From: Pseudovirgaria hyperparasitica
Taxonomy: Eukaryota; Ascomycota; Dothideomycetes; Acrospermales; Acrospermaceae
Length of the DNA: 64,000 bases
Assembly (NCBI RefSeq): GCF_010093815.1
Contig: NW_022985558.1
Span: forward strand, 1,341,459-1,405,458
Direction: 5' to 3'
The first letter of the stretch is position 1; the number at the start of each line of letters is the position of its first letter. Shown one piece after another: positions 1-11,822 of this stretch. The notes beneath the pieces were generated by a model. It had not been told where the DNA came from, did no database searches, and saw nothing but the letters and a program-made list of their open reading frames with translations. Both the position numbers and the translations under genes were made by a program.

Positions 1-941
1 ACCCCATGTACGCAAATCCTTCCGACCAGCCTCTCGGCTCTGGCGCTTGACCTCGACCTCGATTCTTTTTACTGATCCCCACCAGAAATGATAGCTATGG
101 CTGGCACATGCAGTATCTCACCATCTTGGGTACGTCAAACATCCACATTACCATCTGGCCATGTGTAGCCTTTGCTGCTATACTGGGACCCCTGCTGATT
201 ATTGTCTATCCTTTGACCTTGCAGGTCTATCCCTGGCGACCATCACAATGACTCTTGCTTTACTTGCCGATATCACGCTATCTCCACGTATCTTTGCCGT
301 CAAGAACGCTTTCGCTCTCACCTCCGCCCCAATGGAAGTTCTCATCTCCGCTCTCTACTGGGGCCTTCGTGCTTACGATACAAGTCTGGTGCTCCCCGAC
401 TGGGCGCCTCGGCTTGCTCTTTCTGCAGGTATGCCCAACCATGTCCTTGTTTTTAATCCACACGTGACGCCATCAGCATGTTTGAGTTTTGAGCCTCTAC
501 ATTACCGGCATGATACGTCTCAGCCCCTTCGGCATTCTAATGCTTATTCTCACCATCATCGAATTTTTCGTTTTGCGGTTTATGTATGCCAATGCCCTCG
601 TTGCTGTTGCTGATCGTCTGGCGCTAGATTTCGGCTTCCATCTCTTCCCCACACTCTACCTCCTTATCGACACCTGGTTGCTATCTCCCCCACGCACAAT
701 CCGCCTTGCACCTTCATTGCTGCTCTCTCTCGTAATCGCCTTCACTTACTGGTTCTGGATCGAGCGCTGCTACCAGTTTAATGGATTTTATCCATATCCC
801 ATCTTCGCCCTACTCGACACTTCGCAACGCATTGGGCTGTTCACCTTCAGCGCCGTTCTTATGACCCTTTCTGGGACTTTCCTTGGTCAGCTGTATGGCG
901 TGATGAATGGCCACCTCGATAATAGTAAGAAGAGCCAGTAG
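1..941 (+). CDS. FAR-17a/AIG1-like integral membrane protein (5' end outside window)
   Basis: Partial gene; exons in view are about <1-7, 86-129, 225-428 and 487-941, with introns 8-85, 130-224 and 429-486 whose phases agree. The translated segment NDSYGWHMQYLTILG followed by several hydrophobic stretches, a His in FGFHLFPTLYLLID and a terminal NGFYPYPIFALLD region matches the FAR-17a/AIG1-like family of multipass ER/plasma-membrane proteins. Human members AIG1 and ADTRP hydrolyse fatty-acid esters of hydroxy fatty acids using a Thr and a His; the His is visible here, the Thr was not assigned with certainty. The protein ends in a short polar tail (stop 939-941). It is a single unlinked gene on the left edge; the start codon lies upstream of the window. 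Confidence 0.75.
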
Positions 942-1588
942 GCATCAGATAGACAACCCGACTCCACTTAGCACAGATCCAGCTGGAAACTCTTCCTTGT
1001 TTATAGTAAACATATTAAGGCTTCAGGACTTAGGACGCATAGCTGAAGCCTTAGAACGCATACAACATTTCAAGACTTTGGGGAAACTAGAGATTAGATA
1101 TGTGGGTCGGGTGTAACCATAGAATAGATCTACCGTGTATGTACTAATCATAAGCTCCATGCAAGAACAACTGCCGTCGCACCGTGATGCACCTTGCATC
1201 ACGAATCCGAGCAAGGATTGCGAGTATCAACTCGTCTAGCAACGTTCTACACAACATCGCATCTAGAGCATAATGCCAGCATCAGGCACAGTACCCACTC
1301 ACAGTACTTGCCATCGTAAAATCGAGGAATCAATTGCAGCGTGTTGATTATCGATGCCTCTTTTGTACGTCGTCCCCAGACTCCCAGTGCCAATGACGCA
1401 CCCGCCGGTCCCGCTGTCCCGTCCCGGGAAAATCGCGGTCCCACAGAAAGCAGCACCAGGCACCAACAACTTGCCAAGCATCGAAGCTTCTCTGAACCTC
1501 ATACGAAAGCTACACACTCTACGAAAAACACATCTCCATCCCAGGCACAATCCGCGTGTGCACATCCCCCAATACACACACCATCACC
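942..1588. other. Intergenic: 3' UTR of the AIG1-like gene and PAM17 promoter
   Basis: About 650 bp with no supported gene. Short frames on both strands are not conserved-looking and lack introns or domain signatures. The right half is CA-rich, as is common upstream of fungal starts, and presumably holds the PAM17 promoter and 5' UTR. Confidence 0.6.
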
Positions 1589-2488
1589 ATGCATTCCATC
1601 TCCACCTTCCCTCTCCGCCTCACACGAGCCGCAAGCTCCACCGTCGCATCAACGAGCGCAATCATGCCAGCCACAAAGCAGCCCTGGACAGCGCGATTCC
1701 TCTGCATGAAGAGCAACAACACCACCACTGCCATCCAGACCATGACGAAACCCACCCTCCCCTTCCGCCGTAGCACACAAGCCACCCTCCTTCGTCAATT
1801 ATTTACATCCTCGTCGACGACGCGCACATATGCCACCAAAACCAAACCCAAAACCCCGTTGTCGGCATCTTCGTCCTCTTCGCCCGCCTCCGAACCCCTG
1901 ACATGGAACCGCTTCCTCGCCCTGCGCAAGACACGCCGCCGCTTCTCGCTCGGCAGCAGCATCATCTGTGCCGTCCTCACCCTCGGCATTGGCGGCTCGC
2001 AGCTGCTCAACACGGACGCCGACAACGCGATCGCGGCTGCGCTGGGCACTGAGCCTATGCTGGTGTGGGGTCTGAGCAGCGTGGTGCTGGTGGCCGTGGG
2101 CTGGCTGCTGGGCCCAGCGTTTGGCAATGGGATCTTCAAGATGCGGTATAGCAAGCATCGGAGCGCGATGGATGCTGTAAGTTTCATGCACACCCAAGAA
2201 TACACCCCTCTTCCAATAATACCACCATGCTCACGATCAATGAGCAACCCAAGAATGCTTTAGCAGAGAAAAACAAGTCTATCTTCTAACATATGTTGAC
2301 ACTTCAAACAGAAAGAACGCGAATTCTTCCTCCGCATCAAGAAGCACCGCTCCAACCCCGCAAACTCGTCTCTCTCGAACCCGATCCCAGACTACTACGG
2401 CGAGAAAATCGGCAGCGTGGCAGACTACCGCAGATGGCTGAAGGACCAGCGAGCCTTTAACCTGAAGCGCGGCGAGGTCCCCTCGTAG
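1589..2488 (+). CDS. PAM17: Pam17, presequence translocase-associated motor subunit, mitochondrial
   Basis: Two exons, 1589-2176 and 2312-2488, with a 135 bp phase-0 intron (donor GTAAGT, TTCTAAC branch site, CAG end), give 254 aa. Pam17 sits in the inner mitochondrial membrane and helps organise the TIM23-associated import motor (Pam18-Pam16). The N-terminus is rich in Ser, Thr and Arg with almost no acidic residues, as expected for a mitochondrial presequence. The conserved core starts at LTWNRFLALRKTRRR, followed by two hydrophobic segments ending in GWLLGPAFGN, then the family C-terminus with NPIPDYYGEKIGS and DYRRWLKDQRAFN. The ATG at 1589 has a CACC context and was preferred to the next in-frame Met further in. 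Length and domain order fit the family; confidence is high. Confidence 0.93.
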
Positions 2489-2967
2489 TCGGGCCCTTCT
2501 CTCCATATCCCACCACCTCCACTCAGGACTCCGCTACGAACCTGTTCAGGATGGGATTCGATTCAAGATGGTCAGAAGAAGGAGGTAGTCAAGTCCAGCA
2601 TAAGCAGAATATGAAAAGAAGAAAAAAAGAAACAGTGAGTGGAAAAGAACAAGGGTTTTCACCGTGAACGTTGTCATAATGTACAGGACCACAATAAACG
2701 ACAACAGAAGGCAGCAGCAGCAGGATACGAGCAGTAATCAAAAACAAACACGACCTGGAACCATCATGGCGGAACCGACGCGAGAGAGGAGGGGGTCACA
2801 GGGGCAGAGTAGTCATAACGAGTCTCGGTGTCTCGGTAGAACGAAGGAGGAAGGAGAGGACAAGCAAAACGGGGGAAACGCGCAAAGTGTACTCATGTGT
2901 GTGTTTTTCTTCTGATGGTCACGTTTTCTCTGTATATACAAGGTCCGCACACGCGCACAATGGTTCT

Positions 2968-2973
<6 letters not shown>

Positions 2974-3033
<60 letters not shown>
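2974..3033. repeat. (CT)30 microsatellite
   Basis: An uninterrupted 60 bp dinucleotide CT tract, read directly, lying about 490 bp past the PAM17 stop. It is flanked by further pyrimidine-rich sequence. Confidence 0.97.
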
Positions 3034-3036
<3 letters not shown>

Positions 3037-3460
3037 ATCTCTGTTTCCAAATACCTCTCTGCTCATCCGTACGAAAGGAGTGCATCGGACTTACTACACT
3101 CTACTCTCTACACACTAAACTACACTACACTACACTACTCTCTCCAATCAACCAGCATCATGGTCCCGAAGCAGTATTTTGTTGTTTGTTTTCGCGGCTC
3201 GAAAGTGCAGACACGCAGACAAGGTCTTGTAGTCAATCTTATGTATCACCACCCTGAATCCATTCTGTTGCCCATGTGCGCGCGGGACGATCACTCCCCT
3301 CTATTATATCCTCATTAAGCATTTAATAATGCAACGGTTTGCCATATGAATTCTACTTCACACGTACGTGGTGACGGGCAATACATAGGCCATGACACTG
3401 GAAATGATGAGCCATCGGACTAATCTGACATGGGAGACGTTCAGAGACGCTTCCCGCAGA

Positions 3461-3478
3461 CACACACACACACACACA
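3461..3478. repeat. (CA)9 microsatellite
   Basis: A short uninterrupted CA dinucleotide tract read directly from the sequence. Confidence 0.95.
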
Positions 3479-3938
3479 TGTCTATTCGCACACATTAATT
3501 ACAGCACGTGCTATACACCACGCCGTGCCGCCTTCCAACCTTCCATCTCTGGACACCCTTGAGGTCTCCGTATGGGAGATGCGTCCACACTCGCGAATTT
3601 TACAAAAGAAACGTCCAAGTGATGGTTTTCCCCTTTCTTTTTCTGAAAATTGTCATTCCTTTTCGGGTATCTCGCCAGGTCCTCCTCCCCTTCATGCGCC
3701 AATCTCAAGTCTAGACCCTATTATAATAATCCCCATAACATGCTACGAGAAGTATGCCACCTCGTCTTGGGTCCATGAAATTATACCGAGTTATCTTGAA
3801 TCGTCGTAACAGTATGCCTCGCAGTTGCGCCTGTAAAATGTAGTAACAAGGAGATACAGAAAGAAAATATAGTGCTGTAAAAGGGACTGATGTTGAGTGA
3901 AAAGCGGTGTTCGTATCAAAGCGAGTAGAACTAATCGG

Positions 3939-5475
3939 CTACATTTCTGGTGATGGTGGAGCTGTGATGGTCCGCTGGTCATCCTGTTGGGGCTCTCCCT
4001 GCGTTTCAGTCGTCGTTTGATATGCCTGATAAAAGACTGAGTTGCTGTAGAAGCTGGTTGGTGGTAGATCATGAGCTCCTGCGCTTGGGTATTGGTTATA
4101 CTGATGAGTGGTAGCTGCAGGAAGGGGTGCGTAGAACGCCGTATAATGGTACGGCTGGTGATCGTAATTCTCTTTTTCTTCTTGCTGATGATACAAAGAC
4201 GTCGCCCTGGAGTGTGCCTTTCCACGACTTCTGCCATCGATCGTACCATTCGGTCCACCATAGTGAAACTCGGAGGTAAGGTAATGGAGATCTGCTGGCT
4301 GTGCCGTATGTATATTCTGGTCGTTGAAAACTTGGAAACCTCGCCTTCTAGGCTGCGCAGAATTGTAGTTTAAGCCAAAGTCGAGCCTATCATCTGCAAA
4401 GACGTCATGCTTGGCAATAGCTGTATTCGGACGAGCATTTCGTGGTGCCTGTCGTGCACGGCGAGGAATGTTCGAGTCGACCTCTGTGAGGGCAGGACGC
4501 TTGGATCGAGATTCGCGTGGAGATAGCTCCGATTTCAGGGGGCTACTTTCCTCGCTGGAACCAGATATGCGCCTCTGCCTCTTGAAAGAACCGTTTGGTG
4601 TGAAGATCAGCTCTGTTGGTTCGACTTCGTGAGAGTTCAATTCTAGTTGTTCCAAAACGGATATGTCTTTCTTTTGATTCCGCTTTCGCCGCATCTCAGG
4701 CGTGGCGGAGTCAAAAATGTTCATACCAGGCCAGTACACACCCTTCAATTTGGTACACTCGCTACCACCCACTGTAGATACGGGCTCTTCGATATCGTTA
4801 TCATTGTCTTCAAGGATGGCTGACGAATCTGGAGCATGATATACACGTCTATGGGTGTCCTGCCCTTGTACTGGATAATCGAACTCCGTGCTTGTAGTTC
4901 CGTAGGATGAAGTCGAGAGATTGTCAGGCATTCCAGCCCAGAACCTTGCCATTCTTGGGTCATACTGCCTAGCATATGACAACCCGTCGAAGAAGGGAGG
5001 AGGGGTAGGTCGGGGCTCCTCTTTCACCCGTTGGTTGATGAGGCGAGGATCCAAGGCCGTGATACCGGTACGTCTGCCGCGGGGATCTGGTGCCGAGTTT
5101 GAGTTCTGTATGTGAGAATTTCTCGCTCCTAGATGCGCGTTAGAACCCTGTGGATATGTTGGTAGCGAAGGTCTGTTCTCTGGGGATTCACAGCATGGGC
5201 GGAGACTGACCTGATCGAGGGCGAGACTTCTTCTTATCCTTCATGTTCATGCGCTCAGACATGAGATCCTCCACTCGCCAGTCAATGTACCATCTATCGT
5301 AGGACTCGATAAGGCGTCGTGATGGCTCTTCATGAGTGGACCGGACTTTGACTTTGTAATAGTGAGAAAGATGTCCTTTGCTAGCTATATGGGTGAGAAG
5401 ATGCGAAACATCGCTGAAGTTGGGCTTTTTAGGACAGATGTTGCAATGCAAAGGAATGCTGGCCGACGAGGCCAT
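3939..5475 (-). CDS. Uncharacterised fungal protein with N-terminal matrin/U1-like zinc finger
   Basis: Two exons on the minus strand, 5475-5211 and 5128-3939, with an 82 bp phase-1 intron (GTCAGT donor, CATCTAG end), giving 484 aa. The start ATG at 5475 has a strong context (CACGATGGCC). Residues about 10-45 hold Cys-x2-Cys (HCNICPKK) and His-x5-His (THIASKGH), the spacing of matrin/U1-type C2H2 fingers that bind RNA or structured nucleic acid. The rest is polar and low in complexity, except for a central block with WPGMNIFDSATPEMRRKRNQ, then basic KR stretches that look like nuclear localisation signals, and a Tyr/Gln/Pro-rich tail. I do not know a function for this family; a nuclear nucleic-acid-binding role is inferred from the finger and basic motifs only. 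Confidence 0.7.
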
Positions 5476-6154
5476 CGTGATCAGCGAGTGGTGAAGTAAC
5501 TGCGTGCTGCAATGCAATGAACGGGCGTTCGATATACGAAAGGAGAGAACAGTCTTCCAAGATTGAGAAAGGGAGGGTGAGGAGCGTGAAGAAGGAAGAA
5601 GAGAGCTCGCAGTGGTGTTGATGACTGCAGAATCGTTGAGTGAAGCTACTGCCTTGCAGAGGGAGGTCTAAGTAACTTCCACCGCGGATCGGTGAACTGT
5701 AGTTCGGCGAGCTGATAGGTGTGGATGGGCAAGAATGACCTCCAGAAAGAGCAAGAGCTAAATGACTTTGAATGGAGGTAGGAAATTAAGATGAGGACAT
5801 GCGAAGAAGTGTTCCGTCTTACGAGGTGTAGTCAGTGAACAGAACGCGCAAGGGACAACTTTGTGTGGATGAAGACCGCGAGCAGCTCGGACGTGGAAAG
5901 GTGAACGACCCCGCAAAGATAGAGCAAATGTGTCTACGCACTTCACCTTACGTTTATCATTCATTGTTCACTCTCCTCTTGACTTGTAGCCCATAGTCCA
6001 CATTGCTAGTGCCATAGATTATTAGATTACAATAGTACTTGCAATGCAGGTACGAGCATGCCAATAGCACAGAACAAGGTGCAGAAGAACGCTCGGAGTG
6101 CAGAAACGTGCTCGACGCTTCAAGCAACCTGTTGCCCTTCAAGTCCTGTGTCTA
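5476..6154. other. Intergenic between zinc-finger gene and BET2
   Basis: About 680 bp containing the promoter of the zinc-finger gene and the 3' UTR of BET2, both read leftward. Nothing further recognised. Confidence 0.55.
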
Positions 6155-7428
6155 CTATGATCGTCCTCGATTGAGAAATCTATCAGTCACTTGTTTAGGC
6201 ATACAACTTGTAACATTGATTAGTAATACTCACAGAGAGTATATGGACAGATGTTCAGACTCACTATTGAGGGTCTACCTCTGCCAAAGTCGGCATATCA
6301 TGTGTCAGTGCATTGGACTCATGGCTTCTCGAGTAGGCGAGCAAGCTTAGTCCAGCGATACCGAACACGGTGTGAAAGACGTCTACCATATCTCCAGGCC
6401 TATCAGCTATACCGCCTAGTTCAAAGTCCTGATCACATTAGCCTGCATTTATGGGCTCATTTTTCCAACTCACTTGACATTGCAAGATGAAGTCACGAAG
6501 CTTGTCGCGGTCTATCCAGTGTAATCTGCCTATGGTAGCAAGACTACTCAGGACCCACCAGCTATAGCATACGTCTTCTTGTTTTTCAGGTCTCCCATTG
6601 AGCCCACCGTTCGGGAGCTGACGCTCTGATAACCACTCTCCAAGCTTGTCACGGTCTACCAAGTCCAATCGACCGGCGATAGCCAGTGCAGATACGCAGG
6701 TGAAGATCTGACCAGCATGAGACTCGGCCCCAGGACTAGTACCATAGCCACCATCGAAGTTAGCACAGAGCTGGATGTGTTTCACAGCTTTGTCTACGTC
6801 CACGAGGTCCATGCGACCAAGGAGAGAAAGGGCATTGAGCGCTCCATACAGGAACCTAGTGTCTGTCTCACCCCATTCATCGCCTGTGAAGGTGCCAGAG
6901 TCCGTTTGGAGATTTGCAATGTCTACTACGACGTGAGTACGTCGCCGATGCTAAGATATGCCTGTCGCTGCTCACATCTTGCAACCTTCTCTCGTCCACC
7001 TTGGACGCGGCGGTCCAGCTCTTCAAAGCCATCGATCATGGCTAGAATTTGCACACCACTAACAGTATAAAGAATATGGGGATCATGGTTCGGAGCAGCA
7101 CCAAATCCTCCACTATCGCTCAGGCATGAGATGACGTATTCCAGGATGCCATCTCTTGGGAGGGCGTCCGGGCGTCTCAGGAGATGCAGAGCGGTCAAGC
7201 CCCAGTAAAGTCCACTAAGGCGTAGGTGTTCCGTTAACCAGTATTCGAGTTCGTCTTTGCGCTGAACATCAGGTTAGTTTATAGGGCAGACCAGGTATAA
7301 GAGCCGCTGGAACGGACGGTATCTAGGCTTTGAACATATGTAACATGTTTGTCGATGACCAATCGCAATTCCGGTGGTAAGTGCTCAATAAAGCTCCCGC
7401 CACGTCCAGGACCAGACGCTAGAGACAT
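6155..7428 (-). CDS. BET2: Geranylgeranyl transferase type II (Rab GGTase) beta subunit
   Basis: Five exons on the minus strand: 7428-7318, 7261-6976, 6922-6474, 6428-6265 and 6206-6155, totalling 353 aa; all phases agree. With the alpha subunit (Bet4) and the Rab escort protein it attaches geranylgeranyl groups to the C-terminal cysteines of Rab GTPases such as Ypt1 and Sec4. The family start [20 protein letters not shown]-type region, repeated Gly-rich prenyltransferase repeats ([62 protein letters not shown]) and the terminal DPQYCMP are visible. The zinc ligands are D249 and C251 in EDVC and H301 in VFHT. The last exon is only 52 nt. A sequence TTACAG just before the ATG suggests a 5' UTR intron. 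Residues ~319-333 form an extra stretch before the terminal motif relative to what I recall of homologues. Confidence 0.92.
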
Positions 7429-8532
7429 GAGTCTGTAAGGTGATCGAGGGCGTTGCAAATGCAGGCATAAGGAGGCTGGCAACACACCTTTTGACGATGT
7501 CGGAAGTTGACGCGCAGGAACATGCGACTCGTGTTTCAGCTTTAAGAGTCGTCTGAGAAATTGCCGCCCAGCGCACCAGGCAAAAATAGGCCTGACCAGG
7601 TGACCCGCACCGTAGCCGCTCGGACGACACACCTCTTTCACCGCCAACATCAAACGTATCTCACTTCTTTGCGAACCCGGTAAAGACAGGTCGTGGATCA
7701 GTTACCTCTCTACACCTATCCCGAACTTCACTGTCGACAGACCGACACGACCTTCCTCTTGGTTGTGTCTGCGCATCACCGAGAAGACTCGCGGCTTACT
7801 CCTAATTAGTCCTGCCCCTCGTGGCTTCAACCCGCGCTTACGTTCACTTCACTTTGTCCGTAGCCCTCAACCAACACCAGACTAGGTCTCGCGTTATCGA
7901 CATTGTACGGCATTCCTTTGGACTCGTCTGGGCTATTGGGACTATGGCTCTGCTCCAGATACGCCTCTAAACTGCATCAGTCCTTCGCAGCACCTTGAAC
8001 CCCTTGTGGTCCGTCCTGCCACAAACTCCAAGCGTCCGTCTTTCTACAGCGTCCAAGTCTTTGAGCCACACATTCATTTACTCAGTCCGACGTACCTTTC
8101 GATAATAAGTCATCCCAAAACTATACAGTAATATCGCCGTGGCACGCTGGCCTGTCACATCCCCTCCCAAATATTCACACTCCTTACGGACTGGCGTGTG
8201 TAAGTTCAGATGCCCTGAACGATCAGCCCTGCTATACACCTACTGTGGATCTCGATCGTACTGACTATGTTTCAGTGCCCACTAGGTACATCTCCTTCAA
8301 CCTTCCTGACAACAGCCACAACACACAACGAGAGCCGTTCATGCACACTGCTCCTAATATAGACAAGGCGCGAATCTAGACTCAAGCTTAATGAAGGTAT
8401 GATTGATGATCACACGCAGGGTCATGATATTGAACGTGACTAATGAGCATGTTGTTTGCAGACAATCTCTCCCAGATCGCCCTGAACGAATCTTCATATT
8501 ACACTTGATACACAACTCATAAATCACAAAAG
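7429..8532. other. Divergent promoter region, BET2 / RhoGAP
   Basis: 1.1 kb between two divergently transcribed genes. No coding frame with domain support. A TTTGCAG just upstream of the RhoGAP start (8456-8462) could be the acceptor of a 5' UTR intron. Confidence 0.5.
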
Positions 8533-10724
8533 ATGCCAAAAACCTCCCCTCTCTCTCTCAAACTGTCGCAGCAGTCCAAACAAAAAGAGAGCGACAGTAG
8601 ACTGCCCACCAGTCCACAATCAACTTCTCCTCGGTCTCCGCCGGCTTCCGGGGGATCAGGTGAGAGCGAGGAGCAACATCGCTCGTTCTATGTAGATCCT
8701 ACCCCGACCGCTACTGAGTTCTTCTCGACATCAAGTTCTCCTGCAAGTCCACGCCACAAAAAAGAGGCGTCGCGATCAATATTTTCAAATAGCAAAGCGT
8801 CTAAATCATCAAGCCGGATCAACCCCTCCGAATCTTCCATCCGTCAAGTATCTGATTCAAGGTCAGAGTCAACAAAGTCCCAGGTATATCCATACAGGCA
8901 TAGCCCAGGATCAAGCCCAGAACTTGGGAAGTCTATGGAAAGTGCTAGTATTGCTAGTGGTAGGACTTCAGTATCATTAAATGGACCAGTGAGCTAACAT
9001 AAGTCGCAATTCTAGTCAATTCTTCGGTCCTAGACAATACTCTCTCTCGGCTGCCACCGGCTACAACCGTCAAATCCCACAGTCTACCGCATATCGATAC
9101 TGAGTTACCTTCTTCCAGTAAACGAGGCAACGCAAAAGGACGATTCCCAAACATATTGTCCCGCACACGGTCAACATCCACGAAGGGTTTCGAAGAGTCT
9201 ATCAAACAAAAGCCGAAACCGCCCACACCCATCAATCGTTTCCCGCCAGATACTGACCTGTCTAAACACCTCGGGAGACATCTCGCTGATCACAGTGCTC
9301 GAAGCGCGCCGTTGGAAAAGGACAGGGGATTTCGGGAAATGATGAGCTCGGTGAACTCTTCCATCCGCAATCGCTCTGCCGATCGTCATGTGGCAGTTGA
9401 ATCCGAGGATGAGTCATTTGTACCATCAAAAGAGAGAAAAGAGAAAGAATCCTTCTCGCTCGCAACTTCATTCAAGGATGGTGGCGCGGGAGCGTCATTG
9501 TTGCATAACATCAAAAACCAGGGAACGAAGGCAGCGGATGGTTTGGGAAAAGCAAGAAAAGGGTTCTTCGGCAAATTGACCCGGAGTGGCAGTAGTACCG
9601 AGAAGGACATTCCCATCAATGGCAAATGGGAACCTAAAATTCTCAAACTTCCCTTGGTGCAGCAAACCCGAAGAACTCGAATATCGAAGCGACTAGAGGA
9701 CTCCCGGGACAAGACTGAATTCTGGATGCCCGCTCTTCCTTGGCGATGTATAGAGTAAGCTGCTTGCTGGTCTATTACTAGTTACATGTTGCTGACCAAC
9801 TCCCTTAGCTACTTGAACGCCAACGGCTGTGAAGTGGAAGGTATTTATCGCGTGCCCGGAAGCGAAAAGGACATCCGATACTGGCAGCGGCGCTTCGACA
9901 CCGAAGGTGACCTTGACCTCTTCAACGAAACCGAGCTTTACGACATCAACATCATCAGCTCCATGTTCAAGGCATGGTTACGAGATTTGAAGGATGAAAT
10001 ATTTCCAAAATCGACTCAAGCCAAGATTGCCGCTGCGTGTGTGGGGGCCAAGACAACACCGCAGATGCTGAAGGACGAGCTCTCGATGCTGCCGCCGTAT
10101 AACTACTATCTCCTGTTTGCCATCACATGCCACATCAGCCTTCTTCACTCGTGTGCAGAGAAGAACAAGATGGACTATAGGAATCTTTGCATCTGCTTTC
10201 AGCCATGCATGAACATTGAAGCCTTTTGCTTTCAATTCCTCGTTCTCGACTGGAGAAACTGCTGGCAAGGGTGTTGGACAGAAGACGAGCACAAAACGAT
10301 AGAGAAGGAAATGGACGAGCAAGGGGAAGAAAAGGTGTTGGCAGCCAAGCAGAGCAGACTTGAAGACTTGAAGATGCCCAAGTCGGCATCCTTGTCATCG
10401 CTATCTAATAATGGTCGACAAACTGCTAATTCGTCATACTCGAATGTTGGAAGCAGTAAGCTCTCTGCGACCAGCATCATGAATAGCGAGCGTGCCAATT
10501 CATCGGCTGGCAACAGTAGCATGCCTTCGTTGGCTGAAAGTGCAACTCCAGAACGGCGTCGCCCTTATACAGTCGAGACATCTCAGCCTGATCCGTACGA
10601 AGGCGAAGACGCTACACCGACTCAACCTGGGCACCACCTTCGCATCAACTCTACACTACCAGCCCTTTCGCCCGTCAAACCCCTCTCGCCACCATGGCAA
10701 AACTCCGGGCGCGCGCCACAGTGA
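8533..10724 (+). CDS. Rho GTPase-activating protein (RhoGAP domain)
   Basis: Three exons, 8533-8959, 9016-9754 and 9809-10724, give 693 aa; introns are 56 and 54 bp with GCTAAC and GCTGAC branch sites. The first ~330 residues are Ser/Pro/Lys-rich and probably disordered. The RhoGAP domain begins around residue 350 and contains the arginine finger (R403) in EVEGIYRVPGS, then the conserved block around KMDYRNLCICFQPCMNI. RhoGAP domains speed GTP hydrolysis by Rho, Rac or Cdc42 and so control polarity, septation and cell-wall synthesis. The C-terminal ~200 residues are again Ser/Pro-rich. No PH, LIM, BAR or SH2 domain is visible, so I cannot place it with Bem3, Lrg1 or Rgd1. Splicing in the domain restores CIDYLNANGC exactly, which supports the model. 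Confidence 0.88.
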
Positions 10725-11822
10725 GGCATAAGGTATGCCACAACGCACGAGACTCTCGACGTAGACGCTAGCAAGCGTGAGAGGCAAACTGTGCTCGCGT
10801 CGGAGGATGTTCTTCATTTAGGTGACATCTCGAGAAGTGGAGTTTAATTTTCAAAAGAAAGCAAAAGTTACATGAGGAGCGGATACCCTTTGTTTGCTCG
10901 GAGGTTTACCTGCAACGAAAAAATGTTGGTTCGCGTCTCTGCTTTCTTAGTTTGGTGGGTGTGGTGTATTTTTAAGCAAGCGAGCCTGGATTTCGCATCT
11001 TTGATCAGAGCGACTGCATGAATGACTGTCCTTATTGTACGAGTATTATGACTATTCCATTGGATTGCTTAGTCGTAGTGTTTACGTTGCGTCTTGAGTA
11101 TGTTTTTTTGTCGAATTACAGAATTTAGTGCCGAGGCTGGAGGGCTGGCGTGATGAGTGTGAAAGCAGGTCTGGAGTGATTTAAAGAATGAAGAAAAGAA
11201 AATGCCATATTTCGTGCATATGGCAATTCGCGAGATGACTGCTCCTGATGACGTAGTAGTGCTGGAGCGGTGAGCAGACGCGCCCCGGCCAGTACACCAT
11301 CTCGCATGAATGAATGCTCAGCAGCGGCTCTACCCGCGAGCTTTCCAAGCTTTGGGCGTAGTGCATTCACCCACTTTTGTCTCTGCCACCAATTGAATCA
11401 TTTCTATGCTGATGGATGAATGGTACCTTCGGTGCATTACACTTGTTGGATACCCCAGAGAGTCGTGCCTCTTGCTTTTCCCTCGCCGTCGCCCGCTTGC
11501 TGATCTTCTCTCCCCCTCCTCCATAGCTCAGGTACCTCTCTCTCACCATGGCTGCTGCTTCCGCCTAAGCTCAACCTCCGCCTACTTGGAACAATCTACC
11601 GGTGCTCGCAGGTGTATATATGAGGAAGTAGAGACTGTTCAGCCTCAACCTCAACAAGTTTGCTTGCCTGTCCAAGTATAGTCCTCTGCCAGGTGCTGTG
11701 AGTCTTCTCCTCCTCTCATCATTCTGACCCCAGCATATCCTGTACTCGGTTGCCCCTACAAACTAGCTCCTAGCATATCTCTATACACTGCATTCAATCG
11801 TCCTATAGCTCCTACTTACTCA
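10725..11822. other. Intergenic between RhoGAP and GDB1
   Basis: 1.1 kb in tandem orientation: 3' UTR of the RhoGAP gene and promoter plus pyrimidine-rich 5' leader of GDB1 (from about 11650). Nothing else recognised. Confidence 0.55.

Larger units (their letters stand above)
2489..3938. other. Intergenic, convergent, with microsatellites
   Basis: 1.45 kb between the ends of PAM17 (+) and the zinc-finger gene (-). It holds 3' UTRs, a long CT microsatellite, a short CA microsatellite and a run of CACTA repeats near 3118-3136. Frames encoding Ser-Leu repeats across the microsatellite are artefacts. No gene is supported. Confidence 0.6.

Noticed and set aside
2887-3318. Ser-Leu repeat protein
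   Set aside because: It is a translation of the CT microsatellite and flanking 3' sequence.
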